This document shows positions 17,714 to 26,167 of a stretch of DNA of 51,798 nucleotides, in pieces; the stretch's first letter is position 1, and each line of letters starts with the position of its first letter. Location: positions 1-51,798 of the forward strand of contig AAZW01000034.1 in assembly GCA_000169995.1 (NCBI GenBank), read 5' to 3'. The translations under genes and the position numbers were made by a program. This DNA comes from Vibrionales bacterium SWAT-3. GTDB lineage: Bacteria > Pseudomonadota > Gammaproteobacteria > Enterobacterales > Vibrionaceae. The notes under the pieces were generated by a model that worked only from the letters and a program-made list of their open reading frames with translations, ran no database searches and was not told the origin of the DNA.

Positions 17714-18445
17714 CTATTGGATACCGAGTTGTTCTTTTAGTGTCTTGAGATAGCGACGACTCACAGGCACTTCAAAGCCGGTAAGTGTGATGATCTCTGC
17801 TAATCCATTTTCGAGCAACTTGATCTCTTGGATCGATTTTATGTTGATCAAATATTGTCGGTGACAGCGGATCAAATCGGTTTTCTCTTCCAAGATCTTT
17901 AGCGTCAACTGTGAAGTGGCCGTTTGCGATGAACAGCGAACATGCACGCCGCTGATATCAGAATAGGCACACTCGACACTTTGGCTCGCCATGATCACAA
18001 TGCGGTTGTGACCAATACACGGAATCTGCTCTAAGCGGGATGGGGCAATCGAAGCAACATCTTGCTCTGGTGCTTTTTGGTTCTGCTTAACGACCTTGTT
18101 CAGTCGAGAGACACTTTTATTGAGTCGGCAGGGCTCAACGGGTTTAAGCAGGTAATCAAAGGCGTTGTCTTCAAAGGCTTGAATTGCATATTGGTCGTAA
18201 GCCGTCACAAATACCACGTAAGGCATGGTATCTGGGTCAAGCATACTCAACAACTCGATACCCGTAACTTGAGGCATCTGAATATCTAGATACACCACGT
18301 CGGGTTTAAGAAGGTTGATCTGCTTAAGTCCTTCGATCGCGTTGCTTGCTTGACCGATGACTTCCACTTCTCCCGTTTCAGTCAGTAACTCAATCAGCCC
18401 TTCGCGAGCAAAAAGCTCATCATCGATAACGAGTGCTTTTAACAT
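17714..18445 (-). CDS. btsR: LytTR-family response regulator, BtsR/YehT-like
   Basis: This is a cytoplasmic two-component response regulator. The receiver domain (about 1-120) has the acidic pair D8/D9, the phospho-acceptor D54 in VYLDIQMPQ, and the conserved threonine and lysine in VTAYDQ and LLKPVEP. A C-terminal LytTR DNA-binding domain (about 145-243) includes CHRQYLINI and VPVSRRYLKTL. Length is 243 residues. It lies 103 bases downstream of its kinase gene in the same orientation. E. coli BtsR activates a CstA-type pyruvate transporter. The adjacent cstA-family gene and its upstream site array support the same job here. Assignment is by family and context. Confidence 0.88.
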   Translation of the reverse strand: MLKALVIDDELFAREGLIELLTETGEVEVIGQASNAIEGLKQINLLKPDVVYLDIQMPQVTGIELLSMLDPDTMPYVVFVTAYDQYAIQAFEDNAFDYLLKPVEPCRLNKSVSRLNKVVKQNQKAPEQDVASIAPSRLEQIPCIGHNRIVIMASQSVECAYSDISGVHVRCSSQTATSQLTLKILEEKTDLIRCHRQYLINIKSIQEIKLLENGLAEIITLTGFEVPVSRRYLKTLKEQLGIQ

Positions 18446-18548
18446 CCTGCAATCTTCATTTTTGTTCTGTCCCTGCTTATTCCGCTTATCTTTTTAATGT
18501 CTGCTTCTAAATGTCGCTACTGAGAAGCGATTACCTACGAAAACACCA

Positions 18549-20219
18549 TTATTTTAGTATAGGTATGATAAAGCTCATTCGAGTAAATTGCTGTGGTTGA
18601 GATTCTATTTTTAGTGCTGAGTCTTGTCCAAAGAAATTAGTGAGTCGTTTATCAACAATTTCCATCCCTAATCCAACATGATCTTGAGATGGCTTTTGGT
18701 AGTTACCAGCGTTGTCTTCGACGATAAGTTTAAATCCACCTTGGAAAGCTTCGCTATAGATCTTCACTTTGCCACCTTCCAGCATATTTGAAATCCCATG
18801 TTTAATGGCGTTTTCAACCAAGGGTTGCAGGGTAAAGCTTGGCAGTTGTGATTCATACAGTTGTGGGTCTATGTCCCATTCAATTTCTAAGCGGTCAGTA
18901 AAACGTGCCTTTTCAATCGTCAGGTACGCATTAACGTGCGCGAGTTCGTCTGTGAGCTTTACGGTATTGATATTCTGTTTAAGGTTACTTCTGAAGAAGT
19001 GAGATAGGTGCTGAATGAGCTCACGTGCTTTATCTGGGTCACGACGTGTTACGGCACTGATGGTGTTGAGTGCATTAAACAAGAAGTGTGGGTTGACCTG
19101 TGCGTGTAGCAGTTTGATCTCAGCTTGTGTGAGCAGGGTTTGCTGTTGCTGATAGTTACTGAACAGGATTTGACTCGATAACAGCTGAGCAATACCTTCA
19201 GCCATCGACATGTTGATGGTTGAAAACAGCTTCAGTTTAGGCTCATACAGTTTGATGGTGCCGACGACTTCGTTACCGGCACGCAGTGGGATAATCAGCG
19301 CAGACCCCAACTTACAATCCTGCGAGAGAGAACATTGGTATGGGTTCTCTTTGCCATCGAGGTAGATGATGTCGTTCTGTTTCATCGAAGTCAGTGTGCT
19401 TTGCGATGAAATAGGGGTGTTAGGGATATGGTGTTCATCACCAATGCCAACGAAAGCGAGAATTTTTTCGCGGTCAGTGATTGCCACAGCACCTACGTTG
19501 GTCTCTTCGTAGATGATACGCACGATCTTCTGCGCGTTATCAGACGTGAAACCACCGTGAAGAATACCCACCGAACGTTCAGCAATGGTTAGTGCGCGCC
19601 GCGAGAAGGTCGCTGAGTATTTCTCAAAGATGGTTTTACGGTCTTGGATGATACTCATGAACAGTGCTGCACCCACAGAGTTGGCAATGATCATCGGCGC
19701 TGCAATGTCGGAAACCAGCGCGTAAGACTGTTCAAATGGTTTGGCGACTGCAAGCAGAATCAACATCTGAATGATCTCTGCAAATAGCGTCACAGAGAAC
19801 ACCACCATCGGATTAAATAGCTGGCTGGCTTTGTTCTTTCTGACTAAGTACACATGCAGCAAACCACCGATCAAGCCCTCTGCGGTGGTTGAAATCGCAC
19901 ATGCTAAGTCGGTGAAGCCACCTAATGAGTAGCGATGAATCCCGCCAGTAAAACCCACCGCAAAACCAACCACAGGACCACCAAACAAACCGCCCATGAC
20001 TGCGCCCATTGCACGTGTGTTGGCGATGGCGTCATTTATCTGTAGGCCGAAATAGGTGCCCATAATGCAGAACAGAGAGAACAGAACGTAACAGCTGATC
20101 TTATGGCTTAAGCGTGAAGAGATGCTCAACAAAGGAAGAATCAGTGGGGTTTTACTTAGCATGTAAGCGATCACTAAGTAGACACAGGTTTGTTGAAGCA
20201 GAGAGAGAATGAGTTCCAT
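18549..20219 (-). CDS. btsS: LytS-family sensor histidine kinase, BtsS/YehU-like
   Basis: This 556-residue inner-membrane kinase has five to six N-terminal transmembrane helices (5TM-LYT module, about 1-195; NDAIANTRAMGAVMGGLFGG). A GAF-like domain follows (about 215-345). The cytoplasmic kinase core of the His_kinase family has the phospho-acceptor H378 in QVNPHFLFNAL and the ATP-binding N470 in PLVENAIKHG. E. coli BtsS binds extracellular pyruvate with high affinity. The neighbouring CstA-family permease supports a similar role, but the ligand is inferred. It is transcribed ahead of btsR and probably forms an operon with it. Confidence 0.88.
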   Translation of the reverse strand: MELILSLLQQTCVYLVIAYMLSKTPLILPLLSISSRLSHKISCYVLFSLFCIMGTYFGLQINDAIANTRAMGAVMGGLFGGPVVGFAVGFTGGIHRYSLGGFTDLACAISTTAEGLIGGLLHVYLVRKNKASQLFNPMVVFSVTLFAEIIQMLILLAVAKPFEQSYALVSDIAAPMIIANSVGAALFMSIIQDRKTIFEKYSATFSRRALTIAERSVGILHGGFTSDNAQKIVRIIYEETNVGAVAITDREKILAFVGIGDEHHIPNTPISSQSTLTSMKQNDIIYLDGKENPYQCSLSQDCKLGSALIIPLRAGNEVVGTIKLYEPKLKLFSTINMSMAEGIAQLLSSQILFSNYQQQQTLLTQAEIKLLHAQVNPHFLFNALNTISAVTRRDPDKARELIQHLSHFFRSNLKQNINTVKLTDELAHVNAYLTIEKARFTDRLEIEWDIDPQLYESQLPSFTLQPLVENAIKHGISNMLEGGKVKIYSEAFQGGFKLIVEDNAGNYQKPSQDHVGLGMEIVDKRLTNFFGQDSALKIESQPQQFTRMSFIIPILK

Positions 20220-20349
20220 ATTTTCACCTATTGAGACGCTTGTTAAGTGTAAAGCTCATTGTGTGGTAAGGGTAGTTTTGCTTGTGTTTGTAAGGCTTTT
20301 ATCGAGCGACTAGCGCTTCTTACTGTCTTGCTTAACCAGTACAGACAAT

Positions 20350-20375
20350 AAAGCCCATCACAGGGGATGGGCTTT
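20350..20375 (-). terminator. Terminator of the cstA-family gene
   Basis: AAAGCCCATC and GATGGGCTTT form a 10-bp stem about 105 bases downstream of the permease stop. The T run on the minus strand is short. The rest of the 262-base gap to btsS shows no gene and no good BtsR site. Confidence 0.6.
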
Positions 20376-20481
20376 AGTCTTAATATCCATGAATCACTGA
20401 GGGATTACCGGAACAAGCGAAGTTGTGTTTGGCTGTTCTTGTCTTTCTATGAAGACGGTCTTTTACAAAGAGTCTAAAGAA

Positions 20482-21969
20482 CTAGGCTGTTTTAGTTTCA
20501 CCTTTTGCTTCTTTTTCTTCGTCAGCAAGGTCGGTTTCGCCTTTGCCTTTAGAAATCTTGATTACGTAAGCTGCAACACCCAGAGCACTAATCACACCAA
20601 CGATAGTTGAGATTTGCATTGGTAGGCCGAAACCAAGTTGGCTGTTGTTCAGGATGAATGTGATACACACAGACGTCATGAAGATAGCTGGAACTGTCGT
20701 TACCCAGTGCAGTTTGTTGTGACGTAGTAGGTAAGCTGAAGCTGTCCATAACATCATTACTGCTGTTGATTGGTTAGCGAAACCGAAGTAGCGCCAGATG
20801 ATACCGAAGTCTACCTGAGTCAGGATGCCACCGATAACGAACAGTGGTAGAGCCATTAGTAGGCGGTTACGCAGTGTCTTCTGTTCCATGTTGAAGTATT
20901 CAGCAAGGATTAGACGGCTTGAGCGGAATGCTGTGTCACCAGATGTGATTGGTAGGATAACCACGCCTAGGAAAGCAAGGATACCGCCGAATACACCTAG
21001 TAGGCCAAATGAAGCGCTGTATACCACGTTACCTGGACCGCCGTTTGCTACCGCTTCAGATAGAGACTCAACCGAACCGAAGAACGATAGTGCAAGTGCA
21101 CACCAGATAAGAGCGATGATGCCTTCACCAATCATTGCACCGTAGAATACAAAGCGACCGTTCTTCTCGTTTTCCATACAACGCGCCATCAGTGGTGACT
21201 GAGTTGCGTGGAAGCCAGAGATTGCACCACAAGCGATAGTGATGAATAGAGCAGGCCAAAGTGGTAGGTCGTTAGGGTTCATGTTGGAGAACATGTCGCT
21301 GATTTCAAAACCACCCATGATTTGGTGTTCATCAGAGAAGCCAATTGCAGTGATTAGGCCTACAGACATGAAGATAAGCAGAGCACCGAACAGTGGGTAA
21401 AAGCGACCAATGATTTTATCGACAGGGACAATCGTTGCGATGATGTAGTAAGCAAAGATAACAACAACCATAGTCGTTGCAGACATCGCGAAATCAGTTT
21501 GGTCGTTCACTAGGTTAGTGATCATGCCTGCTGGAGCAGAAACGAATACCACACCAACTAGAAGCAGTAGAACAATGGCAAAGATATTCATAAAGTGTTT
21601 TGCGCCATTGCCTAGGTAACGTCCAGTGATGGTTGGAACCGAAGCACCACCATTACGGATAGATAACATACCTGAGAAGTAGTCGTGTACTGCACCGGCG
21701 AAGATACAACCTAGCACGATCCATAGCATTGCTGCTGGGCCGTATAGGGCACCCATGATAGGGCCGAAGATTGGACCTACACCTGCAATGTTAAGCAGCT
21801 GAACTAGGTAAACCTTTGGAGTCGACATTGGAACGTAGTCCACGCCGTCTTGCTTAGTGTGAGCGGGTGTTTGGCGCTTTTCATTGATACCGAAAATCTT
21901 CTCGATGAAGGCACCGTAAATAAAGTAGCCACCAATGAGTGCTGCGACACAGGTAAGAAACCACATCAT
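20482..21969 (-). CDS. CstA-family peptide/pyruvate permease (BtsT/BtsU-like)
   Basis: This is an inner-membrane permease of the carbon-starvation CstA family. Members in E. coli include CstA and the pyruvate/H+ symporter BtsT. The 495 residues contain about 14 hydrophobic segments and family motifs: GVGPIFGPIMGALYGP near residue 64, GAVHDYFSGMLSIRNGG, and SGFHATQSPLMARC. It is shorter than E. coli CstA and BtsT (about 700), as in other short-form members. Downstream lie btsS and btsR in the same orientation. Upstream is a phased array of BtsR-type sites, so pyruvate-induced expression is likely. The acidic, lysine-rich tail is not conserved. Confidence 0.88.
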   Translation of the reverse strand: MMWFLTCVAALIGGYFIYGAFIEKIFGINEKRQTPAHTKQDGVDYVPMSTPKVYLVQLLNIAGVGPIFGPIMGALYGPAAMLWIVLGCIFAGAVHDYFSGMLSIRNGGASVPTITGRYLGNGAKHFMNIFAIVLLLLVGVVFVSAPAGMITNLVNDQTDFAMSATTMVVVIFAYYIIATIVPVDKIIGRFYPLFGALLIFMSVGLITAIGFSDEHQIMGGFEISDMFSNMNPNDLPLWPALFITIACGAISGFHATQSPLMARCMENEKNGRFVFYGAMIGEGIIALIWCALALSFFGSVESLSEAVANGGPGNVVYSASFGLLGVFGGILAFLGVVILPITSGDTAFRSSRLILAEYFNMEQKTLRNRLLMALPLFVIGGILTQVDFGIIWRYFGFANQSTAVMMLWTASAYLLRHNKLHWVTTVPAIFMTSVCITFILNNSQLGFGLPMQISTIVGVISALGVAAYVIKISKGKGETDLADEEKEAKGETKTA

Positions 21970-22008
21970 AATTTGTTATCCCTGAATGTATTAATTAAGT
22001 CAGGGTGT

Positions 22009-22014
22009 ATATTA
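22009..22014 (-). promoter_or_regulatory. Candidate -10 element of the CstA-family gene
   Basis: TAATAT on the minus strand lies about 40 bases before the start codon. No recognisable -35 sits at the proper distance, as expected for an activator-dependent promoter. The nearest BtsR-type site would be centred about 50 bases upstream of transcription start. Confidence 0.35.
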
Positions 22015-22049
22015 GAGGAGTGTATGGAAAGAAACTTCCGCTACTGGAG

Positions 22050-22160
22050 TGAGTGGTCGAATAGCTAATTAAGTGGTGTTATAACCGGTTTAGTGGTTTG
22101 TGACCTTTGTTGAGTGGTGGGGTAGAAGTGTTGAGAAGTATCGTGCTTCTGTTAAGTGGT
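22050..22160. promoter_or_regulatory. Phased array of BtsR-type operators
   Basis: The E. coli BtsR motif, as I recall it, is ACC(G/A)CT(C/T)A, or TRAGYGGT on the other strand. Here TGAGTGGT occurs at 22050-22057 and 22111-22118, and TAAGTGGT at 22070-22077 and 22153-22160, all exact. TTAGTGGT at 22090-22097 has one mismatch. TGAGAAGT at 22132-22139 (two mismatches) fills the remaining slot. Starts are 20, 20, 21, 21 and 21 bases apart, two helical turns each, on one face of the DNA and in one orientation. A weaker TAAACGGC at 22174 continues the phase. Confidence 0.7.
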
Positions 22161-22303
22161 CGATGGTGAGCGTTAAACGGCGCGTAATTAAAGAGTAATG
22201 GTAGATAACAGAGATGAGTGGACATCAGCTTCCGTTCAGCGGAAAATCACCAACAGAGGCAAAGCTTCATTTAGAAGTGGCTAGGGAAATATAAAGGATT
22301 GAA

Positions 22304-22624
22304 ATGAAAAAGATAATAGCACTATTCGCTGTAGCATTTAGCCTTGCAGGATGCAGCGCCAATGTTCAAGATTTAGCAGCAGAAGGTAACTGGCAAGAGA
22401 TTGGCTACCGCGATGGTATTAAAGGCAACACTCAACGTTCGTATTCAGAGATGGCAGAATTGGGTGCCGTTGACCAAGCAAGCTACAACGAAGGTTACCA
22501 AATCGGTGTGACTGAATATTGTAACCCGAACCACGCATACCAGATTGGCTTATCAGGTCAGGTGTATGAAGGTGTTTGTTCTGGTACCGAAGATGCCCAG
22601 CGTTTCCGTAGACCCTGTAAATAA
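22304..22624 (+). pseudogene. DUF2799-like lipoprotein gene, 5' part, cut by IS256-family insertion
   Basis: This encodes a small predicted lipoprotein with a signal peptide ending in the lipobox LAGC (C17), so it is bound for the outer membrane. It then has repeats of GYRDG and YNEGYQIGV type typical of DUF2799 proteins, whose function is unknown. AAAGGA precedes the ATG. Host sequence ends at 22610. The last five residues (RRPCK) and the stop are read from the IS end. Joining 22610 to 23924 restores the frame for 14 more residues (MEWQRGWDEFSNDH), giving an original protein of 116 residues. The truncated 106-residue product may still be made. Confidence 0.85.
22603..22610. repeat. Target-site duplication, left copy
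   Basis: TTTCCGTA occurs here and at 23916-23923, directly outside the two IS ends. Removing one copy plus the IS restores the lipoprotein reading frame. Confidence 0.9.
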
Positions 22625-23915
22625 TTCTGTGTAACTGTCGGGGTTACATATATTCAGTTAATCGGTCTTCGAACATAATCATAAAGCGGTTCAGGGCTTG
22701 TCGCCAGTTTCTAATTGGCATCGTCCATCTTTTGGAGGCATCCTGGATCGCTAAGAAGATCACCTTCCTTGCCGACTCATCAGTCGGGAACAGCTTACGC
22801 TTTTTAATCGCCTTTCTAATAACACTATTAAGTGATTCTATGGCATTAGTCGTATAAATTGCTCGCCTAATATCTTCTGGGTAGTTGAAGAGCGTATTCA
22901 GGTTAGCCCAGTGAGCTGTCCAAGAGCGGCTGATCTGAGGGTATTTGTCATCCCATTTATCTGAAAACTGCTCTAGCGCTAGCAAGGCTTCATCTTCTGT
23001 CTTCGATTGATAGATCTTCTTAAGATCGGCAGTCACAGCTTTATAATCTTTCCAAGGTACATACCTAACTGAGTTTCTCACCATATGGACGATACAGAGC
23101 TGGATTTGAGTATTCGGGAATGCGGCATTAATGGCATCAGGAAAGCCCTTCAGACCATCGACACATGCAATGAGAATGTCTTTTACTCCGCGGTTTTGTA
23201 GCTCTGTTAGCACAGCAAGCCAGAACTTAGCACCTTCCGTCTCTGACAGCCACATGCCAAGCAGTTCTTTTTGACCCTCCATGTTCACGCCTAGCGCAAG
23301 ATAAACAGCTTTGTTGATGACTTGTTTATCTTGCCTGATTTTAACGACAATGCAGTCGAGATAAACGATTGGATAGACCTCATCTAGTGGGCGAGATTGC
23401 CATTCAACAACCTGCTCTAGAACAGAGTCTGTCACCTTAGATATGAGGGTTGGTGAGACATCCGCATCGTACATTTCCTTGAATGTGGCTACGATTTCTC
23501 GGGTAGTCATGCCTTTAGCATAGAGGCTTAAGATTTTGTCATCCATCGACTGGAAGCGAGTTTGGTGCTTGCGAACCAGCTTTGGTTCAAAGCTTGACTC
23601 ACGGTCACGAGGAACGTCTATCGTCACTTCACCATCATCAGTGATAATTGACTTGCTGGTATACCCATTACGTGAGTTGGAGCTGGGTTTTGGGGAGTGT
23701 TTTTCGTAGCCAAGGTGCTCATCAAGCTCAACATTCAATGCTGTCTCAACAGTCACCTTGGTTAACATTTTGCGGAAGTCATCAAGATCAGATTCTGTCT
23801 TAATTGATTTAGCTGCTTCACGAGCAAAAGCTTCAAGTGCTTTCTTATCCATACTATCCATCCTTAGCCTTTAAGGCTTAAGTCTAGACAGTTACACAGA
23901 ATTTAAGACAGTCTC
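22611..23915 (-). mobile_element. Complete IS256-family insertion sequence, 1305 bp
   Basis: The element is bounded by imperfect 29-bp terminal inverted repeats, 22611-22639 and 23887-23915. They match at 23 of 29 positions, including an identical 17-bp inner core AATTCTGTGTAACTGTC. An 8-bp target duplication, TTTCCGTA, flanks it. It carries one intact transposase gene on the minus strand. Ends, duplication and reading frame are all intact, which suggests a recent and potentially active insertion. Confidence 0.93.
22644..23861 (-). CDS. IS256-family (Transposase_mut) transposase
   Basis: This is a 405-residue DDE transposase of the IS256 family. The likely catalytic triad is D169 (VYLDCI), D235 (ACVDGLKGFPDAI) and E342 (TTNAIESLN). 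The family block QLCIVHMVRNS lies between the second and third, and the C-terminus is typical. It is transcribed opposite to the disrupted lipoprotein gene. The gene fills nearly all of the element, starting 54 bases from its right end and stopping 33 bases from the left end. Length and motifs indicate a functional enzyme. Confidence 0.95.
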   Translation of the reverse strand: MDSMDKKALEAFAREAAKSIKTESDLDDFRKMLTKVTVETALNVELDEHLGYEKHSPKPSSNSRNGYTSKSIITDDGEVTIDVPRDRESSFEPKLVRKHQTRFQSMDDKILSLYAKGMTTREIVATFKEMYDADVSPTLISKVTDSVLEQVVEWQSRPLDEVYPIVYLDCIVVKIRQDKQVINKAVYLALGVNMEGQKELLGMWLSETEGAKFWLAVLTELQNRGVKDILIACVDGLKGFPDAINAAFPNTQIQLCIVHMVRNSVRYVPWKDYKAVTADLKKIYQSKTEDEALLALEQFSDKWDDKYPQISRSWTAHWANLNTLFNYPEDIRRAIYTTNAIESLNSVIRKAIKKRKLFPTDESARKVIFLAIQDASKRWTMPIRNWRQALNRFMIMFEDRLTEYM

Positions 23916-23923
23916 TTTCCGTA
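23916..23923. repeat. Target-site duplication, right copy
   Basis: TTTCCGTA, identical to 22603-22610, lies immediately outside the right IS end. Confidence 0.9.
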
Positions 23924-23967
23924 TGGAGTGGCAACGTGGCTGGGATGAGTTTTCAAACGACCACTAA
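23924..23967 (+). pseudogene. 3' fragment of the IS-interrupted DUF2799-like gene
   Basis: These 44 bases continue the reading frame of the lipoprotein gene that stops at the IS. Together with A22610 they encode MEWQRGWDEFSNDH and a TAA stop. The WQRGWDEF pattern is what DUF2799 proteins typically end with. The fragment has no start of its own. Confidence 0.8.
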
Positions 23968-24020
23968 CTTCGCTCGTGATTAATCACATCTCTTAAGCGG
24001 AATCATTAAGCTTAAATTGA

Positions 24021-24053
24021 AAAAAACCAGTACCTTATGTGTACTGGTTTTTT
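24021..24053 (-). terminator. Terminator of the murQ cluster
   Basis: AAAAAACCAGTAC-CTTAT-GTACTGGTTTTTT is a strong hairpin with runs on both sides, about 40 bases past the murQ stop. It could also act on the plus strand for the lipoprotein gene remnant. Confidence 0.85.
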
Positions 24054-24092
24054 GTATCACGCTTTCGTCAGTATTGAAGATTAATCCGACAT

Positions 24093-25013
24093 TTACTGAT
24101 TATTCTCGACCGCTTTTCTTAAAAAGCCGTTCTGCTGGTCAAGTTGAGCCTTCGCCGCCTGCAAATCAAGCCCGGTCAGAATCATTAAAATCGCTAGTTT
24201 AACGTCATAATCGGTAGTTTTAAGTGTCGACACTGCCAACACTTTATCACATTCGGTTGCTTGAATAACGATACGAGCGGCGCGGGCTACTAGCTTTTCG
24301 TTGGTCGCTTTTACGTCGACCATCAGGTTCTGGTAGCTCTTACCAATGCGAATCATGCTCGCTGTGGTCAGCATATTAAGTACCAGCTTTTGTGCAGTAC
24401 CGGATTTCAGCCTTGTTGACCCCGTTAGTGCCTCTGGGCCAACCACTGGGCTTATCGCGATCTGAGCAATATCAGCAATTGGCGAATCTGGATTACAAGA
24501 CAGAGCAACCGTCACCGCACCGATTTGATTGGCATAGTTTAGTGCGCCAATCACGTAAGGTGTGCGCCCGCTTGCCGCAATGCCAACCACAACATCCTTT
24601 TCTGAAAATTGAATCGCTTTTAGATCATCGATGCCTAACGTCAGTGAATCTTCAGCCCCTTCTTTTGCTTTTAAAATGGCTTCCGGTCCGCCGGCGATAA
24701 GGCCGATTACCATTTTGTCAGAAACACCGAAAGTCGGTGGGCATTCTGATGCATCTAATACGCCCAATCGACCACTGGTGCCAGCACCCATGTAAATCAG
24801 TCGCCCACCGTTTTGAAAGGCGTGAGCGATTTTATCAACGGCTTTAGCAATTTGTGGCAGTTCAGCTTCGATCGCTAGTGGGACTTGTTTGTCTTGTTGG
24901 TTAATCTTTTCGACCACTTCAAGAGAAGTGAGTAGATCAATATCCATAGTGTCAGGGTTTCTCCCCTCCGAAACGAGGTGCGAGAGCGCTGATATGAGAG
25001 CGTCGTTACTCAT
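24093..25013 (-). CDS. murQ: N-acetylmuramic acid 6-phosphate etherase MurQ
   Basis: MurQ cleaves the D-lactyl ether of MurNAc-6-phosphate to give GlcNAc-6-phosphate, in the cytoplasm. The 306-residue protein has the SIS sugar-phosphate fold. The signature YMGAGTSGRLGVLDASECPP includes E90, a candidate catalytic residue, and the substrate loop GIAASGRTPY follows. It lies 31 bases downstream of anmK in the same orientation, so the AnmK product feeds directly into MurQ. It is the last gene of the cluster before a terminator. Confidence 0.96.
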   Translation of the reverse strand: MSNDALISALSHLVSEGRNPDTMDIDLLTSLEVVEKINQQDKQVPLAIEAELPQIAKAVDKIAHAFQNGGRLIYMGAGTSGRLGVLDASECPPTFGVSDKMVIGLIAGGPEAILKAKEGAEDSLTLGIDDLKAIQFSEKDVVVGIAASGRTPYVIGALNYANQIGAVTVALSCNPDSPIADIAQIAISPVVGPEALTGSTRLKSGTAQKLVLNMLTTASMIRIGKSYQNLMVDVKATNEKLVARAARIVIQATECDKVLAVSTLKTTDYDVKLAILMILTGLDLQAAKAQLDQQNGFLRKAVENNQ

Positions 25014-25044
25014 AATGATCCTTAAATGATGATTCTAAAATGGT

Positions 25045-26157
25045 TTAGTTAGCACTGTATAGAACGCCTAGAGAGGCAGCTCTGCTTGCACCAGTCACTT
25101 CTGGTAAATTACTCGGTAGTTGATGAGTATGACGCTGAGCAAGCCAAGCAAAAGCCATGGCTTCCATATAGTCAGCGTCTACACCTTTGTTGGTGGTTGA
25201 GGCAACCTCCCAGCTTGGTAGAAGCTCAGACAATCTCTTCATCAATAGTGGGTTTCTAACCCCACCACCACATACATACAATGCTGGTGCGTTGCCTAAG
25301 CGGTAAGCCTCGACTTCATTGGCTATCGTCAAAGCCGTGTATTCGCAAAGCGTGCGCTGAACATCTTGTGCTGAGATGTCATTAAATTCTGTTAATTGTT
25401 GCTCTAACCAAGGTAGGTTGAACAGCTCTCTACCGGTACTTTTCGGTGGTGTCAGAGATAAATAAGACTCTTCCAATAGTTGTTTTAATAAGACTTGATT
25501 GACTTGACCTTGAAGTGCGAACTGAGCGTCGCGGTCAAATTTTTCACCCGTGTGCTTATCTACCCAAGCGTCCATCAGCATATTGCCAGGGCCAGTATCA
25601 TAACCAAGTGTTGGTTGATTCGGGCGCAGTACTGAAATATTCGATATGCCACCAATGTTCAGCACCACAACTGAGCTTTCTTGCGGTTGAAAAATAGTAT
25701 GGTGAAAAGCGGGGACCAGCGGTGCACCTTGTCCGCCAAGTGCCATGTCTTTACGTCTGAAATCAGCGACGGTTTGAATCTCGGTTTTAGCGGCAATAAC
25801 GTTGGCATCGCCTAACTGCATGGTGAAGGGAGAGTCGCCTGTTGGCTGATGGAATACCGTTTGACCATGATTGCCAATTGCAGTGACAGCGGATGCTGGA
25901 GTCTCAGACTTGGCGAGAAGCTGTAGAACAGCATCAGCAAATAGGTGGCCAAGCTGGTGGTCGAGTTCACCAATGGCAATCAAGTCAGTTTGCTGACCGA
26001 TACATACATTAAGCAAGCGTGTTTTGAGTTCCTTTGGCATTGGAAACTCATCATGAGCAAGCAGTGTGATCCGGTTGTCTTCTATCGACACCAGTGCCGT
26101 ATCAACGCCGTCCATGCTCGTGCCTGACATCACGCCAATGTATAACTCTGACTTCAT
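25045..26157 (-). CDS. anmK: Anhydro-N-acetylmuramic acid kinase AnmK
   Basis: AnmK phosphorylates 1,6-anhydro-MurNAc while opening the anhydro ring, giving MurNAc-6-phosphate for MurQ. The protein belongs to the ASKHA kinase fold, with GVMSGTSMDGVD at the N-terminus, GYDTGPGNMLMDAW in the middle and VCGGGVRNPLLM toward the end. I chose the ATG at 26157: AAGGA lies seven bases upstream, and the resulting 370 residues match E. coli (369). An ATG at 26163 is too close to that site, and the longer open frame to 26214 overlaps the preceding kinase gene. Confidence 0.95.
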   Translation of the reverse strand: MKSELYIGVMSGTSMDGVDTALVSIEDNRITLLAHDEFPMPKELKTRLLNVCIGQQTDLIAIGELDHQLGHLFADAVLQLLAKSETPASAVTAIGNHGQTVFHQPTGDSPFTMQLGDANVIAAKTEIQTVADFRRKDMALGGQGAPLVPAFHHTIFQPQESSVVVLNIGGISNISVLRPNQPTLGYDTGPGNMLMDAWVDKHTGEKFDRDAQFALQGQVNQVLLKQLLEESYLSLTPPKSTGRELFNLPWLEQQLTEFNDISAQDVQRTLCEYTALTIANEVEAYRLGNAPALYVCGGGVRNPLLMKRLSELLPSWEVASTTNKGVDADYMEAMAFAWLAQRHTHQLPSNLPEVTGASRAASLGVLYSAN

Positions 26158-26167
26158 GGTCATTTCC

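Noticed and set aside
20220..20349. BtsR sites in front of btsS
   Set aside because: Only TAAGTGTA-like partial matches without phasing. No evidence of autoregulation.
22095..22112. CRP site overlapping the BtsR array (TGTGAC...)
   Set aside because: Only one half-site matches. The other arm is poor.
22623..22639. IS ends placed at the 17-bp core repeat
   Set aside because: With those ends the flanks show no duplication. Moving both ends outward by 12 bases gives matching ends, an 8-bp duplication and a restored host gene.
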